In this document: positions 1-11,400 of the stretch, one piece after another
How the letters are laid out: each line of letters begins with the position of its first letter
Numbering within the stretch: the first letter of the stretch is position 1
Origin: Heterobasidion occidentale
Taxonomy: Eukaryota > Basidiomycota > Agaricomycetes > Russulales > Bondarzewiaceae
Length of the DNA: 64,000 nt
Direction of reading: 5' to 3'
NCBI GenBank assembly: GCA_039111635.1
Contig: JBCAQO010000010.1
Span: forward strand, 558,001 to 622,000
Translations under genes and position numbers: made by a program
Notes under the pieces: model-generated
The model's input: only the letters and a program-made list of their open reading frames with translations
The model's database searches: none
Told to the model about the DNA's origin: nothing

Positions 1-1480
1 GTTGACGAGCCCCGGTTTCTCGAGCGACGAACGCAAGGTCAACGCACGTCACTCGCTGATGCGTTTTCGCTCCCCGCGTACGTCATCGCACGACCGCAGA
101 CACGATGCCTCTCTGCTCTGGCTCTCTCTTTTCGATGCGCACCCTTCCAGGCCTCGTCTCTGCTAACACCGACGGCCCCCTTCCCTTTGGCCGAGATCCA
201 ACAAGAGCGATCCCGACACGCTCACACGGATGCTCGCACATCGCACAGCCTTCTACAAACCGAGCACTGGGATGGCTTTCTTTGAGGGCTATTTGGAGTA
301 TATATGAGGCTCTCTGTGAGCCTCCATTTCCGTTTTCACATTCCTCATGATGTGCCACGGTTGCTGACTATCACAGTCTCCTTGTTCTTTGGCTCGCTAG
401 CTGGTTAACACGAGCATTGACTGCTCGACATCTTACGCCCTCTGCATGTCCTCCCATCCTGCGTTCATCGTCGTCACCACCGTCTTGGAGGATAACGATG
501 TTGAAAGATTGTGTTAGGGACCGATCGTGCAGAATACTTGAAGGGCATGCAGTTGAGTTTCCACGTACCATGATGATGTGGAGGACAGGAGTATGGCCTG
601 CTGGTGAGCACGGATGTATGCATCCAGCACACACATGAAGACACGAACGGTGTGAGTACGCTTATCAGAGGCTCAACCCCAAATATCCCCGTTCGCCTTC
701 TGCCATTTCTCTTGACACAAGCCGTACATCTCCCATCGTCTCCTTTCCATCTTTGGCAACCTCGACCTGCGATACAACACCGGATTTCTCGCAATCATTC
801 ATCGCGTCCCTCCTGCGTGCACCTTCCCGCACCGTGCTTTCTTCTCCACAGGCCATCTGCCATGATAAGGTCGGCCGCTCCGTATCCTGTTTCGCCGCTC
901 GTGATTCTCTACATGCTCATGCAGCTTAATCCCTCGCCTGTGCGAGATCCATGTGCGGATCCTTACATCTTTAACATCCCTCTCTACGTCTCCCTTCCTC
1001 CTGGATGCATCGCATACCGCTCCGCCTCGGGACTATTAGCCTACGTCAGGTGGCCCATCGCTGGCCACCCATCTGCAGGGTAGCCTAGTGCCGGTTCAGG
1101 AACGCCGCTGCGATCGAAGCCGGAGACTCGGTCTTTATATACGTCCGGTCTCCATTCTCCTCTCGTCGCACGCAAGCTGGCTGACTGGAACCGATTCACC
1201 GCGCGTCGCGCATGCGTCTCCTGTGCAACAGGTGCCGCAAGTTGATCGGACACGTGCGAGATCTGCCATGCCGCCTCGGCGAGCAGTATGAATGTGCTGA
1301 GGGCCTTGGAACGTGCATGTGTCTGCACAGACGTCAAAGAGTTAATCTGTGCGGCGGCTCTCGAATGGGCCCGACTGGGTATGTCTTGAAGAAAACATGG
1401 TCCATGGGTATGCATCTCAGGAGTCGAGGCGCCGTGGCACGGTCATCCTACTAATTTCCTTCTTCTACGAGTCGATCAAG
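1..1480. other. Stretch with no supportable gene
   Basis: Only short open frames overlapping on both strands are present, none with a recognisable domain, a plausible exon chain or similarity to other parts of the window. The stretch may hold regulatory or decayed sequence. I see nothing specific in it. Confidence 0.5.
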
Positions 1481-1489
1481 AGACCCATT

Positions 1490-1740
1490 TGTCGACGGGA
1501 AGAAGAACTTTGAGATCGACAGGCCTTACAAATTTGAAAACAAGGCTCCATCAGCCGAACAGATCTTTGCCTCTAGCGATTCTCGCTCGAGCGCTCAAGA
1601 GCCTCAAGAGCAAGATTTCGTGTCTCAGCATAGCGCATTCAGGATTCTCCAGATCTGCAAGCTTGGGGCCGGAGACGAAATTGGTTCGGGGGGTGTATCA
1701 GGTGGACGCCGAGAGGGGGCGCGTGAGTCTCAACCCAAAC
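1490..1740 (+). pseudogene. Fragment of clf1 5' end (third copy)
   Basis: This piece resembles the first coding part of the intact clf1 gene at 33266-35940. The reading FENKAPSAEQI matches the clf1 start region ([17 protein letters not shown]). At nucleotide level, positions about 1670-1732 align with the end of the corresponding clf1 exon, including the terminal GTGAG splice donor. Frames are broken, no start codon remains and the whole HAT-repeat body is missing. It shares FE and EN residues with the decayed copy at 55740-57890 that intact clf1 lacks, so the two decayed copies look like sisters. It is followed directly by gene X remnants. Confidence 0.7.
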
Positions 1741-1758
1741 CAGCTCACATCCAGCGTT

Positions 1759-2650
1759 GTGGGCACGTAGTGCACGTCATCTTTTTCGCCCCTCAGCCTC
1801 TCTCCTTCTCGCATCCTTCCTCTTCGGCTCGAACTCCGCCCAGTGCTTGCTGTGCACCAGTCTTGCCCACATCTAACCTCGGTGGGCTGATTAAGACCTT
1901 CGATACCGACGCAGGTTTCCAGGAGGCCGTGGGGAAATGTGGAATGGTCTTCGAGGGAACATCGAGGCTAATTCAGTGCGACGGCCACGGTGAGTTTCTT
2001 CACACAGACTGCGAGTGTTTTCTACGCACAAGCCTCTGCGTAATTCTTTAATGGCTTATCGTGACATTAATCTCTGTGTGAAACGCTCGCTGACCGCTTT
2101 CAATCCAACTCTCTTTGCTTCCTACAGTTGCAGTGGATGTCTATGCAGCAGCGGTGCATAACGCTACGCGCTCCTTGCTATACTCTGAAGCCGCTCGACA
2201 TCTCAGCTTCAAGATGAATTGCTTACCTATATGACCGAACTCTTCGATTGGGATTCTGAAGAACTTGCGCAGCCGGCCAGCTCGATTAGCGGCAGGACGG
2301 CGTACCGGCTACTCAAGCCGCGTCTGTCACTAATACCCGCACGAAACAAACCTATGGCCGTGTGGTTCCGTTATACACATAACTATTATGAGTCTCGAGC
2401 GCCGGGTCCTTTACTTTCCGAAACCGCATCGCATGCGATGTGGCGTTCTACTCATGAGACGAAGGCAACTCAATAACTTTAGACTTCGTCCATCTGACAC
2501 TCAGCAACGAGCGTGCAGACCGGCACGCTTTGAAGACCCTTTGCGCTTTAATTTCGCGTTCGTGTGAGCTCCTCCGCTCACTCGCCACCTTTGGCAATTC
2601 TTCCAAGCATCACGATCACCACAGCTATCAGAGCCTGCGAACGAGCACAT
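1759..2650 (+). pseudogene. Decayed copy 1 of unidentified gene X
   Basis: The stretch aligns over its length with the reverse strand of 54435-55314. Shared blocks include GGCACGT near the start, CACATCTAACCTCGG, a region reading roughly as CGMV..RLI, a conserved intron-like stretch ending CTACAG or TTACAG, a block around ATGCAGCAGCGGTG, and 3' blocks such as CATCTGACA.TCAGCAACGAG. The first codon is GTG here and ATG in the other copy, and several stops interrupt the frame. The best composite reading is a basic helical stretch (RERRRSQQKVVEKCG in copy 2). I do not recognise the family. Homology runs nearly to the left edge of the foldback element at 2659. Confidence 0.6.
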
Positions 2651-2658
2651 TTCCCGTG

Positions 2659-3373
2659 ACACCGTGGGCAAAGTTCCATGGGATTGGTGATCCCAGAATG
2701 ATTACCTGATGATTTCTTGTCCAAAAGAACTAGCATTAGATCTATGGATAAATTTTGAGCAAAAAAGTGCATGTGCTCTCTAATTTCTGCACAAAGTGTG
2801 CTTAGAATATATCATGATCTCATTAAAAACCTGTTTTGGTATGAAATCAGGCTGGAATTGATCAGAAATTCCATAAATTCCACAACATGTGTCCATGGAG
2901 CGCAAAAGGAAGGACATTTGAGCTAAAATCACAAGAAACTCACAGATTATATCCTAAACTCATCCTAAATGGTCCACAGATCCCATTCTGACCAAGCTGA
3001 TCCCATTGTGATCAAATTATACCTTGATCATTTAATCACAATGGGATCAGAATGGGATATGTGAACCATTTAGAATGAGTTTAGGATGTGATCTGCGAGT
3101 TTCTTGTGATTTTAGCTCAAATGTCCTTCCTTTTGTGCTCCATAGATACATGTTGTGGAATTTATGGAATTTCTGATCAATTACAGCCTGATTTCATACC
3201 AAAACAGGTTTTTAATGAGATCATGATATATTCTAAGCACACTTTGTGCAGAAACTAGAGAGCACATTCCCTTTTTGCTCAAAATTTATCCATAGATCTA
3301 ATGCTAGTTCTTTTGGACAAGAAATCATCAGGTAATCATTCTGGGATCACTGATCCCACTTTGCCCGCGGTGT
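2659..3373. mobile_element. 715-bp foldback (long inverted repeat) element
   Basis: Almost the whole element is one inverted repeat. The left arm from ACACCGTGGGCAAAG (2659) mirrors the right arm ending CTTTGCCCGCGGTGT (3373). The turn lies near 3025, between GATCCCATTGTGAT and ATCACAATGGGATC. Arms of about 350 nt differ by only scattered substitutions and a few small indels. The element is clearly more AT-rich than its flanks and has no coding potential. A subterminal near-palindrome TGGGATCACTGATCCCA lies inside the right end. I see no convincing target-site duplication. It fits a non-autonomous foldback or MITE-like DNA element, or an inverted duplication of a smaller element. Confidence 0.85.
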
Positions 3374-3523
3374 GGCTCGCTTAACTTGAGAGCCAAGGGT
3401 CATGCGCATCCCGCTTGCACTCTCGTCTTTTATATCTGAACTTATTTCTCTCAATCTACAAGGAAACAGAAGAGAATGACGTCGAAACGACCCGAGAAGT
3501 ATAAGGCCCAGTCATCCCGTGAC

Positions 3524-6118
3524 CTACGCCTTCCATCCAGCGCGCAGCCTCTTAATCCACCTTCCGACTTTCGAGCCAGGTGCACTAGCATCAGGAGGCT
3601 TGACAGACGCCACACGCACACAGGCATGCTCCGAGATTTTTGCAGGGAGAGAAGCCCGGCACGATTGCATTGGCGATTGATCGAGACTCTTGAACATGTT
3701 TGAGTCCTCGTCGCGTTGAAGTGCGTTGTACTCCCCCAAGGCCTGCTGCTCGCGGGCCAGTAGATTGGCCGCAGAAGCATGAGAGGAGGAAGAGGGGGCA
3801 GACAGATCCCGTGCCCTGGAGCGCGTGAATGTTGTGCTGATGACTTCACCTCCAGCGCTGCACTTGGGCAAACGAGGGCGAATATTGAGGGCAGCAGCCT
3901 CGGCCTCCTTGGCTGGGGACGACGGGATGTTAGAGACACATACGGACGGGGTAATGAGTTTGGTTCGCCCAAACGCCTTGCTGAAGAACCTGCGCAAGGC
4001 GCTGCACTTGACAGCATTGGGGTCACAGGGAGGGGTAGACGACTCCGTCTCCTCGATAGGAGGCGGAGTGATATCGAATAGATCAGGAGAAGTGAAAGCA
4101 AAGTCTGGAAACGGGTCTTGACTGGGGGAGATTGGAGATCCAACAGGAAGAGTTATGTCGGAGCGCATGAACGGGTTTCGGGTAAGCGGGACCCACGACG
4201 GTTTGATCTCGTTCTTTGCGATCTTCTCCCAGTCACTAGATCGTTGATGAGAACGTGATTCAAGGTTGGGCCTCACAAGACGGGACTCACATAGACGTGA
4301 AGTAGGGGTGCGACTTCATCGCAGAAAGGTTCGGTCTGTCAGCACGCTCCTTGTTGAGCACGAGACGGACAAAGTTCTGAGCCAACGGGTCGACGGAGTC
4401 ACAGGGTTCGAATGCTACGTCTTCGCTCAGTGTGGCGTCCGCACTGGCAAAGGCAGCCTGAGGGTTTACATACGTCAGGTCTTTTTTGGGTCACAATAGT
4501 GATGCGACTCACGCGACCCGTAAGCATCTCATGCAAGATGCAGCCGTACGACCATAGATCAGATTCGTACGAATAAAGCTGACGCTTGAGCGCCTCAGGA
4601 GACATGTACGCGGCCGTGCCGCAGTTCAAGTCGGTGTGCTCCGCAGGCTTGTCGGCGTTCCGGTCGAACAGACCCGTCATCGGCGGCAGCACCTCACCAT
4701 CAAGGTTGTGGGAGACATGAAACATCCTAGCCAGACCGAAGTCGCCGATGAGCGGGCAACCTTCCGCATCGAAAAGGATATTGGCAGGCTTCAAGTCCCG
4801 GTGTATGATACGAAGGCCATGAAGCCCTTCCAAAGATTGTAGCTGCAATGCTTTGGTCAGGTCCAAGGACTGGTGAAAAGGAACAGGGCGTACGAGCTTG
4901 GCAGCGTAGTACTGGCTAAGGGAGTGAGGCATCTTGCCGCGACCCCAGAACTGGATCACCCGCGCAAGATCACCCTTGAAACAGTACGGCTGAAGGAACA
5001 GGCTGTGTGAAGTTTAAATGAAGGAAATTTCAGTCTAAACTCACCGTGACCAGATAGAAATTCTGAGAATCGTGCCAACTCGCACGCAACGGCAAGAACC
5101 CTTCTCGTCCACTCGCATTCACGGCCCTCATCACCCTCTGCTCGTTCGCAACCTGCTCCATCGCTAATTTGGGCATCGGCGCACTGCCTGAGATCTCTGC
5201 AGGCTTCGACTTTGGCACCACCTTCACCGCGAGTCGCGTGCCCGACTCGATGTGGGCTGCGAGATAGACGGTGCTGTAGGCACCGCGTCCGAGGAACGCG
5301 AGGGGCTGTAGATCAGGGTGGCCCAAAGTCTCTGGGGGCTTGGCGTCTTCGGAAACGAGGGTAACATTGGAAGAACAAGCAGAGGCGGGAGAGGCGGAGA
5401 TTGGAGGAGTGACGAGGGTCGCAAACGAGGCGATGGAAGCTGGAGAACATCCGGGAAGAGGCAAGCACAGGTATTGATCGCTGCTGCTCGATGATGCGGA
5501 GGACAGACTCGAGTCTGACTCTGATGAACAGCACCAAGTGTACGCAATGGAGGCCAGAGGCAGATCGCAGGCGGGAGAGACATCACAAGTGGCAGATGGG
5601 GCGGATCCAGATAACGAAACAGATGCAGCAGTAGACCAGGCAGACAAATCGTGATAGGCAGAAGAGGAGGCAAATCCGGAAAGCGAGACAGGCCGACTGG
5701 GCGAAGCCGATGCCAGAAACCTATCAAACGTGGAGGAAGAAATTGACGCAGAGAACCCATCGCAAGCAAAGGAAGAAAATGGTTCGCCAAGCGCAGGCGA
5801 CATGATTCCAATAGAGGCAGGAGCCAAAAACAACGAAGACGAGTCATGCAGAGCAGGCGAAGTAGGAACCGAGCCAGACGAACTGTGCAAAGCTATACCC
5901 TTCCACGACGCCGAGACCGAGAAAAGAGTGACTGAGGTGAGAGCGGTCGACGGTGGAGAAGCTGAGACAGACAAGTCCTGAGCAGTGGAAGTCGTGATAT
6001 CAAGAGGCGCAGACGAAGAGCAGGTGATGGAGAACGCAGTGGGATTCCCAGATACAAGAGCAGCAGGCGTGGCGCTTTTGCAACAGCGTCGTGTCTCCAT
6101 GACCTTGTGAGAGATCAT
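3524..6118 (-). CDS. AGC-type serine/threonine protein kinase
   Basis: Four exons join in phase: 6118-5045, 4989-4513, 4457-4291 and 4235-3524. About 260 residues of Ser/Ala-rich, low-complexity sequence precede the kinase domain. The domain shows the glycine loop GRGAYSTV, the ATP-binding lysine in AVKVV, the catalytic loop HRDLKPAN, DFG, a long activation segment ending CGTAAYMSPEAL, and SDLWSYGCILHEMLTGR. The C-lobe ends HPYFTSIDWEKI and runs into the AGC-style extension KPSWVPL. A Ser/Pro-rich tail of about 200 residues with a basic end (RWIKRLR) follows. All catalytic residues are present, so an active kinase is expected. The AGC assignment rests on the C-terminal extension, and the subfamily is unknown. 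The start is uncertain because the frame stays open upstream of the ATG at 6118. Confidence 0.88.
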
Positions 6119-6119
6119 A

Positions 6120-6980
6120 ATCCCCAGTGAGACTTGGGACAGTCTGCGTCCACGCTGTGCCTCCGCCTGTTCCGCCCTCTCCGCTTCCTTACGCTCAAAT
6201 CTACGTTGGTAGTACTGCGATGTGTCTACCAGTCAGGATGGCCGGTCGGATTCCATATCGACTGAACTTACAAAAAAGCGGTGCAGGGCCTTGAACACGA
6301 TATGAGCGTCTCGCCGGATGTCGAGGAAGTCAATACCATGGATGTCGGTCATGAACATTCGGATCAGGCCCATATCGTCTTCATCATCCCCGCCAGTGTG
6401 CCAGGGAAGGATGAGCTGTGATGCAAACACATGTCAGAAATCCGTGAAAGCATATGCAAGTCGACCAAGCTTGCCGCGGTGATGACGGGCGCCTCGATGC
6501 TAGAAAAGAGGGTGATTGAAGACTACAAACATCGAGGTTAACTGTTGTTCACACACAGAAAACAAAGTCTGCAGCCATACCTCAGATGACGACATTCTCA
6601 AAGACTGGACGGACCCCGCCTTCACGGTATTGAGCTCTGACATGTTGACCTTGAAGAGGCTTTGATCGTTCAAGCGAGGAAGGACCTGTTGAGAGACTTA
6701 ACAGCTGTCGAAGATGGAGGTTGAGCACAAAGATCATTAGAAGGCTCGAACAGAATCTTATGCTCGCGATTCGCAATGCGCCTACCTCGGTCGTAGAGAA
6801 GGTTGGCGGCTAGGTGAGCCTGCAGCGATGTGAAACATCGGCCAGTCCACGATGAACTTCGGAGTAAACTGGGAGCCTCAAGGTCCATTTGGATTGACGA
6901 GTGAGCCGCGCGACACCTAGGATGTCTGGTAGTCTGCACCTTGTATGCGTCAGACGATGTCATGAAAGACGTAGGCATTT
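6120..6980 (-). other. Possible upstream coding exons of the kinase gene
   Basis: Upstream of the kinase ATG the frame remains open and reads YYQRRFERKEAERAEQAEAQ back to a good acceptor (CGCAG). Beyond a 57-nt intron with a CTGAC branch point lies an in-phase exon reading PWHTGGDDEDDMGLIRMF and HIVFKALHRFF. A further in-phase piece is SIEAPVITAASL, reached through a weak GTCGAC donor. Pieces such as FTPKFIVDWPMFHIAAG near 6880 look coding but I could not link them cleanly. They could be the true 5' part of the kinase gene or a separate upstream gene. No family is recognised. Confidence 0.35.
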
Positions 6981-6989
6981 TCTATCAAA

Positions 6990-8415
6990 TTTGGATGCAC
7001 AGAGAGGTGTGAATGATTTCCGGATGACAGCACATTAGAGGGCATGCGACTAGCTCATGGGTCGCCCTGACAGGTTTAAATTAGAATGTGAAACACGCCA
7101 GTCCTGCCTAGCAAGATGCTATGGACAGCATGCAGTATCGTAGCCATTTCGGATGAGGCTGACTGGTAGCACAGACACACTTTAGGCGATTATCACCCGA
7201 GGGGGTCAAACCTACGCTTCCGGGCAATAGAACTCACCTGAAACATTGTCGTGCAGTTCATTGACGTCGGACTGACTGACACTCTTGAATCTCAGGAATA
7301 GAGACTCTCTAGGCTCCAGCTTTAAGTCGATCCATCAGCGACTTTCTGAGTGTTGGAACAAGCTAAACAGATTCTGATGCAGATGCTTGATTGTCGCGAA
7401 TGTTGTGGTTGCAGCAGGTCCAGCAGGTTGAGTGAGAAACGGCGGACGCAGTCTGCGCCAGGATATCCAAGCACTGCCTTCAGCAAGCAAGTAAATCACT
7501 GTGGAGAGAAAGAGGGACTGGGCATCGTGGTGACAATGAGGAAGTGTCGGTGGTGCTGGTAAGGAACAGCGAGGAACGTGAGAGATATTAGTCCAGCGCC
7601 GAAGTGTGCCGAAGCCCTTGCCCATCTTCGCCCATGTCGTTGCTCCGACTCCGTTCTCCTCGAATACCTCACTTCGCAGCAGCTCCCCAATGACAACACA
7701 CCGCTGGTGTAGATCACGTTCTAGTCACCTTGAATAATTCCATTAAACTCGGCCGCGTCTTGTTGGTCGCTTTTTGCTTTGTCCTCCATTTCGTTCCACC
7801 ACTTGGTCTGGACTGGACTCTGAATTGCTTAGACGTTGTAACACACGGACGTGCGTGGCCTCTCCCGAAGGATATACTTCGTATTCATGTTTATATTGGA
7901 TAATGTGGATATTTCTGTGCCTATGTTCCTCCATTATATCGTTTTCCCTCCTTTTATTCTCCCCTCCAACCACGGCGTTTTTTGTCTGGCGCGGACGCAG
8001 GCATACAGCGGAGCAGCGATACTGGAGACCAACAACGTGTCGGATGAGTTCCACAAGAATTGCAATGGCTTCGGGACGTATGTGATTGGACAGCCTTTAT
8101 GTTATTGTGGTGAGCAAGATTGGCAGCATCGGGGCCGCTCATGTAGTGAACTGTGAAGAGCTGTACTCCGCTTCGCGATCGACACTCATGGTAGTAGGTG
8201 TGCACAATAGCTCCACCAATCTGCAGAATGTACAGAATGTCGCAAAGCAGATTTGGCACGAGGTTCTAGTAGCGCGCATATATAATTAGCAGTACCTATA
8301 GTTATTGACGTGCGAACAGTGCGAGGTAAGTGGGCTGGCGTGATGTAAACTAGTAAGGCATTGGGAAGAGTGCTGAGGACTGGTGTTGTGGTTCAACGCC
8401 GTAGAGATAGCAATA
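6990..8415. other. Intergenic stretch, no supportable gene
   Basis: This lies between the kinase gene and the 3' end of NLR1. Open frames of 60-103 codons occur on both strands but overlap each other and show no domain, splice logic or similarity to the duplicated parts of the window. Confidence 0.5.
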
Positions 8416-8417
8416 CA

Positions 8418-11400
8418 CTAGGCAGGAACTGCGGAAGGGCGATAACAATCAGTCCAAGAGGATCCATGAGTGAATTGACTGAGGTCAAGCTGTAAATATT
8501 CTCTTCCAATAGCTCGCCTCAGCCTTCCATCAGGCCACAGCTTGTCGTGATACGCACTGGGCACCCAGAACAAGAGCTGCGATGCCGGACCCACTATCCA
8601 ACCATCCTTGGTCAGGTGTTGGGATGTACGATAGTGGCCTTGAAGCGGCGTCGAGGGTACATCATAGAGGTCGTCCACATGGGGCAATGCGTGCTCGCAT
8701 CGCGATGAGAACAAAATCGGGACTATGTGAAAATAAAAATCAGACTCCAGTCGAACGGATCCACTGAAACACATGACATATACTCACCATGATGCGGAGC
8801 AGAAACCAGCGATTCTACTCTCCCAAGGTCAGTGTTGGTGATTGACTCCAATGTGACCAGATCACCGCCGTCGTTCTCGGTGGCCGAAGATGCTTTATCC
8901 TCCTTGGCATGCCCAGAAGGAGCCTCGCCAACAAAGAGACTCATTGATGCATCCCACACCCTGACGGTCGTGTCGCGCGAGCCCGAGACTATGCGCAAGC
9001 CATCTGGCGAGAATGCAACGGACATGACACTATCTGTATGTCCTTCGAAAGGTTCACCCAGAGTAGCACCTGTTACCGTGTCCCACAGCCGAATCGTCTT
9101 GTCTGATGAGCCTGATACGATATGCGAGCCGTCTGGTGAGAAAGCGACGGAATTGACGGAGGATGTGTGTCCTTCGAGAAGCTGGCCCGCAGCAGCACCC
9201 GTTGCAGTATCCCACAGCCGGATCGTCCAGTCTCGCGAGGCTGAAACGATGTATAAGCCGTCTGGCGAGAAGGCAACAGACTGAACCTGATCTACATGTC
9301 CTTCGAGGGGGTCATCCACAGAGGCACCTGTTGTCGCATCCCAGATCCGGATCGTCTTGTCAGACGAGCCTGACACGATGTACGAACTATCTGGCGAGAA
9401 AGCGACGGAATGCACCGAACCTGCGTGTCCCACGAAAGGCTCACCCACAGCTGCGCCTGTTTCCGTATCCCAAACTCGGAGAGTCCCGTTGTCCAAGCCT
9501 GCCACGATGCGCGAGCCATCTGGTGAGAAAGCAATGGACTGCACTCCAAGAGTGTCCGCTTCGAAGGGCTCGCCCACAGCGGTGCCTGTTGTAGTATCCC
9601 ACACTCGGATTGTTGAGTCGCGGGAGCCTGACACGATTCGCGAGCTATTCGGTGAAAAAACAACGGACTGAACATGACCAGTGTGTCCCCTGAACGGCTC
9701 GCCCACAGCGTTCCCCATTGTCGCGTCCCACAGCCGGATCGTCTTGTCGGATGAGCTTGACACAACGTGTGCGCTGTCAGAGGAAAAGGCAACAGAGTGA
9801 ACACAATCTGTGTGCCCTTCAAGATGCTCGCCTGCAGCGATCTGCGCTGCCACATCCCATATCCGGATCGTCGCGTGCTTTGAGCCTGATACTATATGCG
9901 AACCGTCTGGCGAGAAAACGATGGACAGGATTTCATCCGCTTGTCCTTCAAGAGGCTCGCCCACAGCGATGCCCGTCGCCGAATTCCACACCCGGATTGT
10001 TGCATCAATTGACCCTGACACGACGTGCGACCCGTCGGGAGAGAAAGCAACGCACTGGACATGATTTGTGTGGCCTTCAAAAGGCTGGCCCACAGCAGCA
10101 CCTGTCGCTGAATCCCATATCCTGATTGTCTTGTCGTCCGAGCCTGATGCGATACGCAAGCCATCCGGCGAAAAAACAACAGACCGAATCCAACTTGTGT
10201 GTCCCTTGAGAGGCTTGCCCAGAGCCGCCCCTGATGCCACATCCCATATCCGGATTGTTGCATCAATTGAGCTTGACACTATGCGTGAACCATCTGGCGA
10301 GAAAGAAATGGATAGGACATCATCTATATGACCTTTGAGAGGCTCTCCCAAAGCGGCACCTGTGGCCGCATCCCAGATCCTGATAGTGGTATCGATTGAT
10401 CCTGATACGATGAGCGAGCCGTTAGGGGAGAAAGCAACACATTGCACCCAACCTGTATGTCCCTCAAGAGGCTCGCACATGATGGCGCCAGTTGTCATAT
10501 CCCAAATCCGGATCGTCTTGTCTACCGAGCCTGACACGATGCGCGAGCCGTCAGGTGAGAAAGCAACGGCCTGGACCCGAGCCTTGTGTCCTTGGAGGGG
10601 CTCTCTCACGGCTGCGCCAGTTCTCGCATCCCATAACCGGATCGTTCTGTCCTGCAAACCTGTCACGAAGCGCGAGCCGTCTGGTGAGAACACGAGCGAT
10701 GAGACGACGGCAGGGACGGTGGCATGTATGATATCCTGGACAACCGGCCAATGACCAGTAGCCCCAGCCCAATCCCTGAATATCGTTTGAGAGAATTCGC
10801 CATGAAATGACCTGAACACAGTAGAAGTTGGTGGGGTAAATGGGAGGGCAGACAAGTAGACGTGCGGAGCGGATTGTGACATTGGAAATGCGAACGTATC
10901 CACGAATACTTGAGCGTCACTTGCGAGCCGCGAAATTTGGCCTGTATTCGTGCCCTAGGCATGAGAATTTATTAGAATCTTGCTCAATGGTTGAAATGAT
11001 GAATACCTACAGAGCTCCAATCTGCGACAAAAGACAATGCCTGTGCGCATCGAGATATGGTGCCGAGGAGGCTCATTACTTCGAGCCAGAACAGCAATTT
11101 TTTTGTGAGTATCACTTCTACGTCCTTCGAGAGTATCGGGCCAATGGCGAAGCGGAAGCCTCGCAAGTGCTCTGCCCAGAAGCGGCAAGAGTACGAAAGA
11201 CGAGCCGGTATATGCTTCTGGATACGATCCGCAAGGTTGGGGATGTTTTGATTCAACACATAAGAGGATTCTAGGCCGCAGATGTTGAATGAGAGTTCGT
11301 TCTTCATGATGTACAACGAAGCCAGGATCAGATCTCGGTGCCCTTGCGACGTGTCGACACAGAACTCGACGCTGCGGGAAGGATCCAACAAGAAGTCACG

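Noticed and set aside
604..1083. 159-codon open frame on the plus strand
   Set aside because: It is a Pro/Ser/His-rich peptide of the kind produced by pyrimidine-rich DNA, with no domain and no second exon.
2659..3373. Interpretation of the foldback as a retroelement long terminal repeat pair
   Set aside because: The arms are inverted, not direct, and there is no internal region, primer-binding site or coding sequence.
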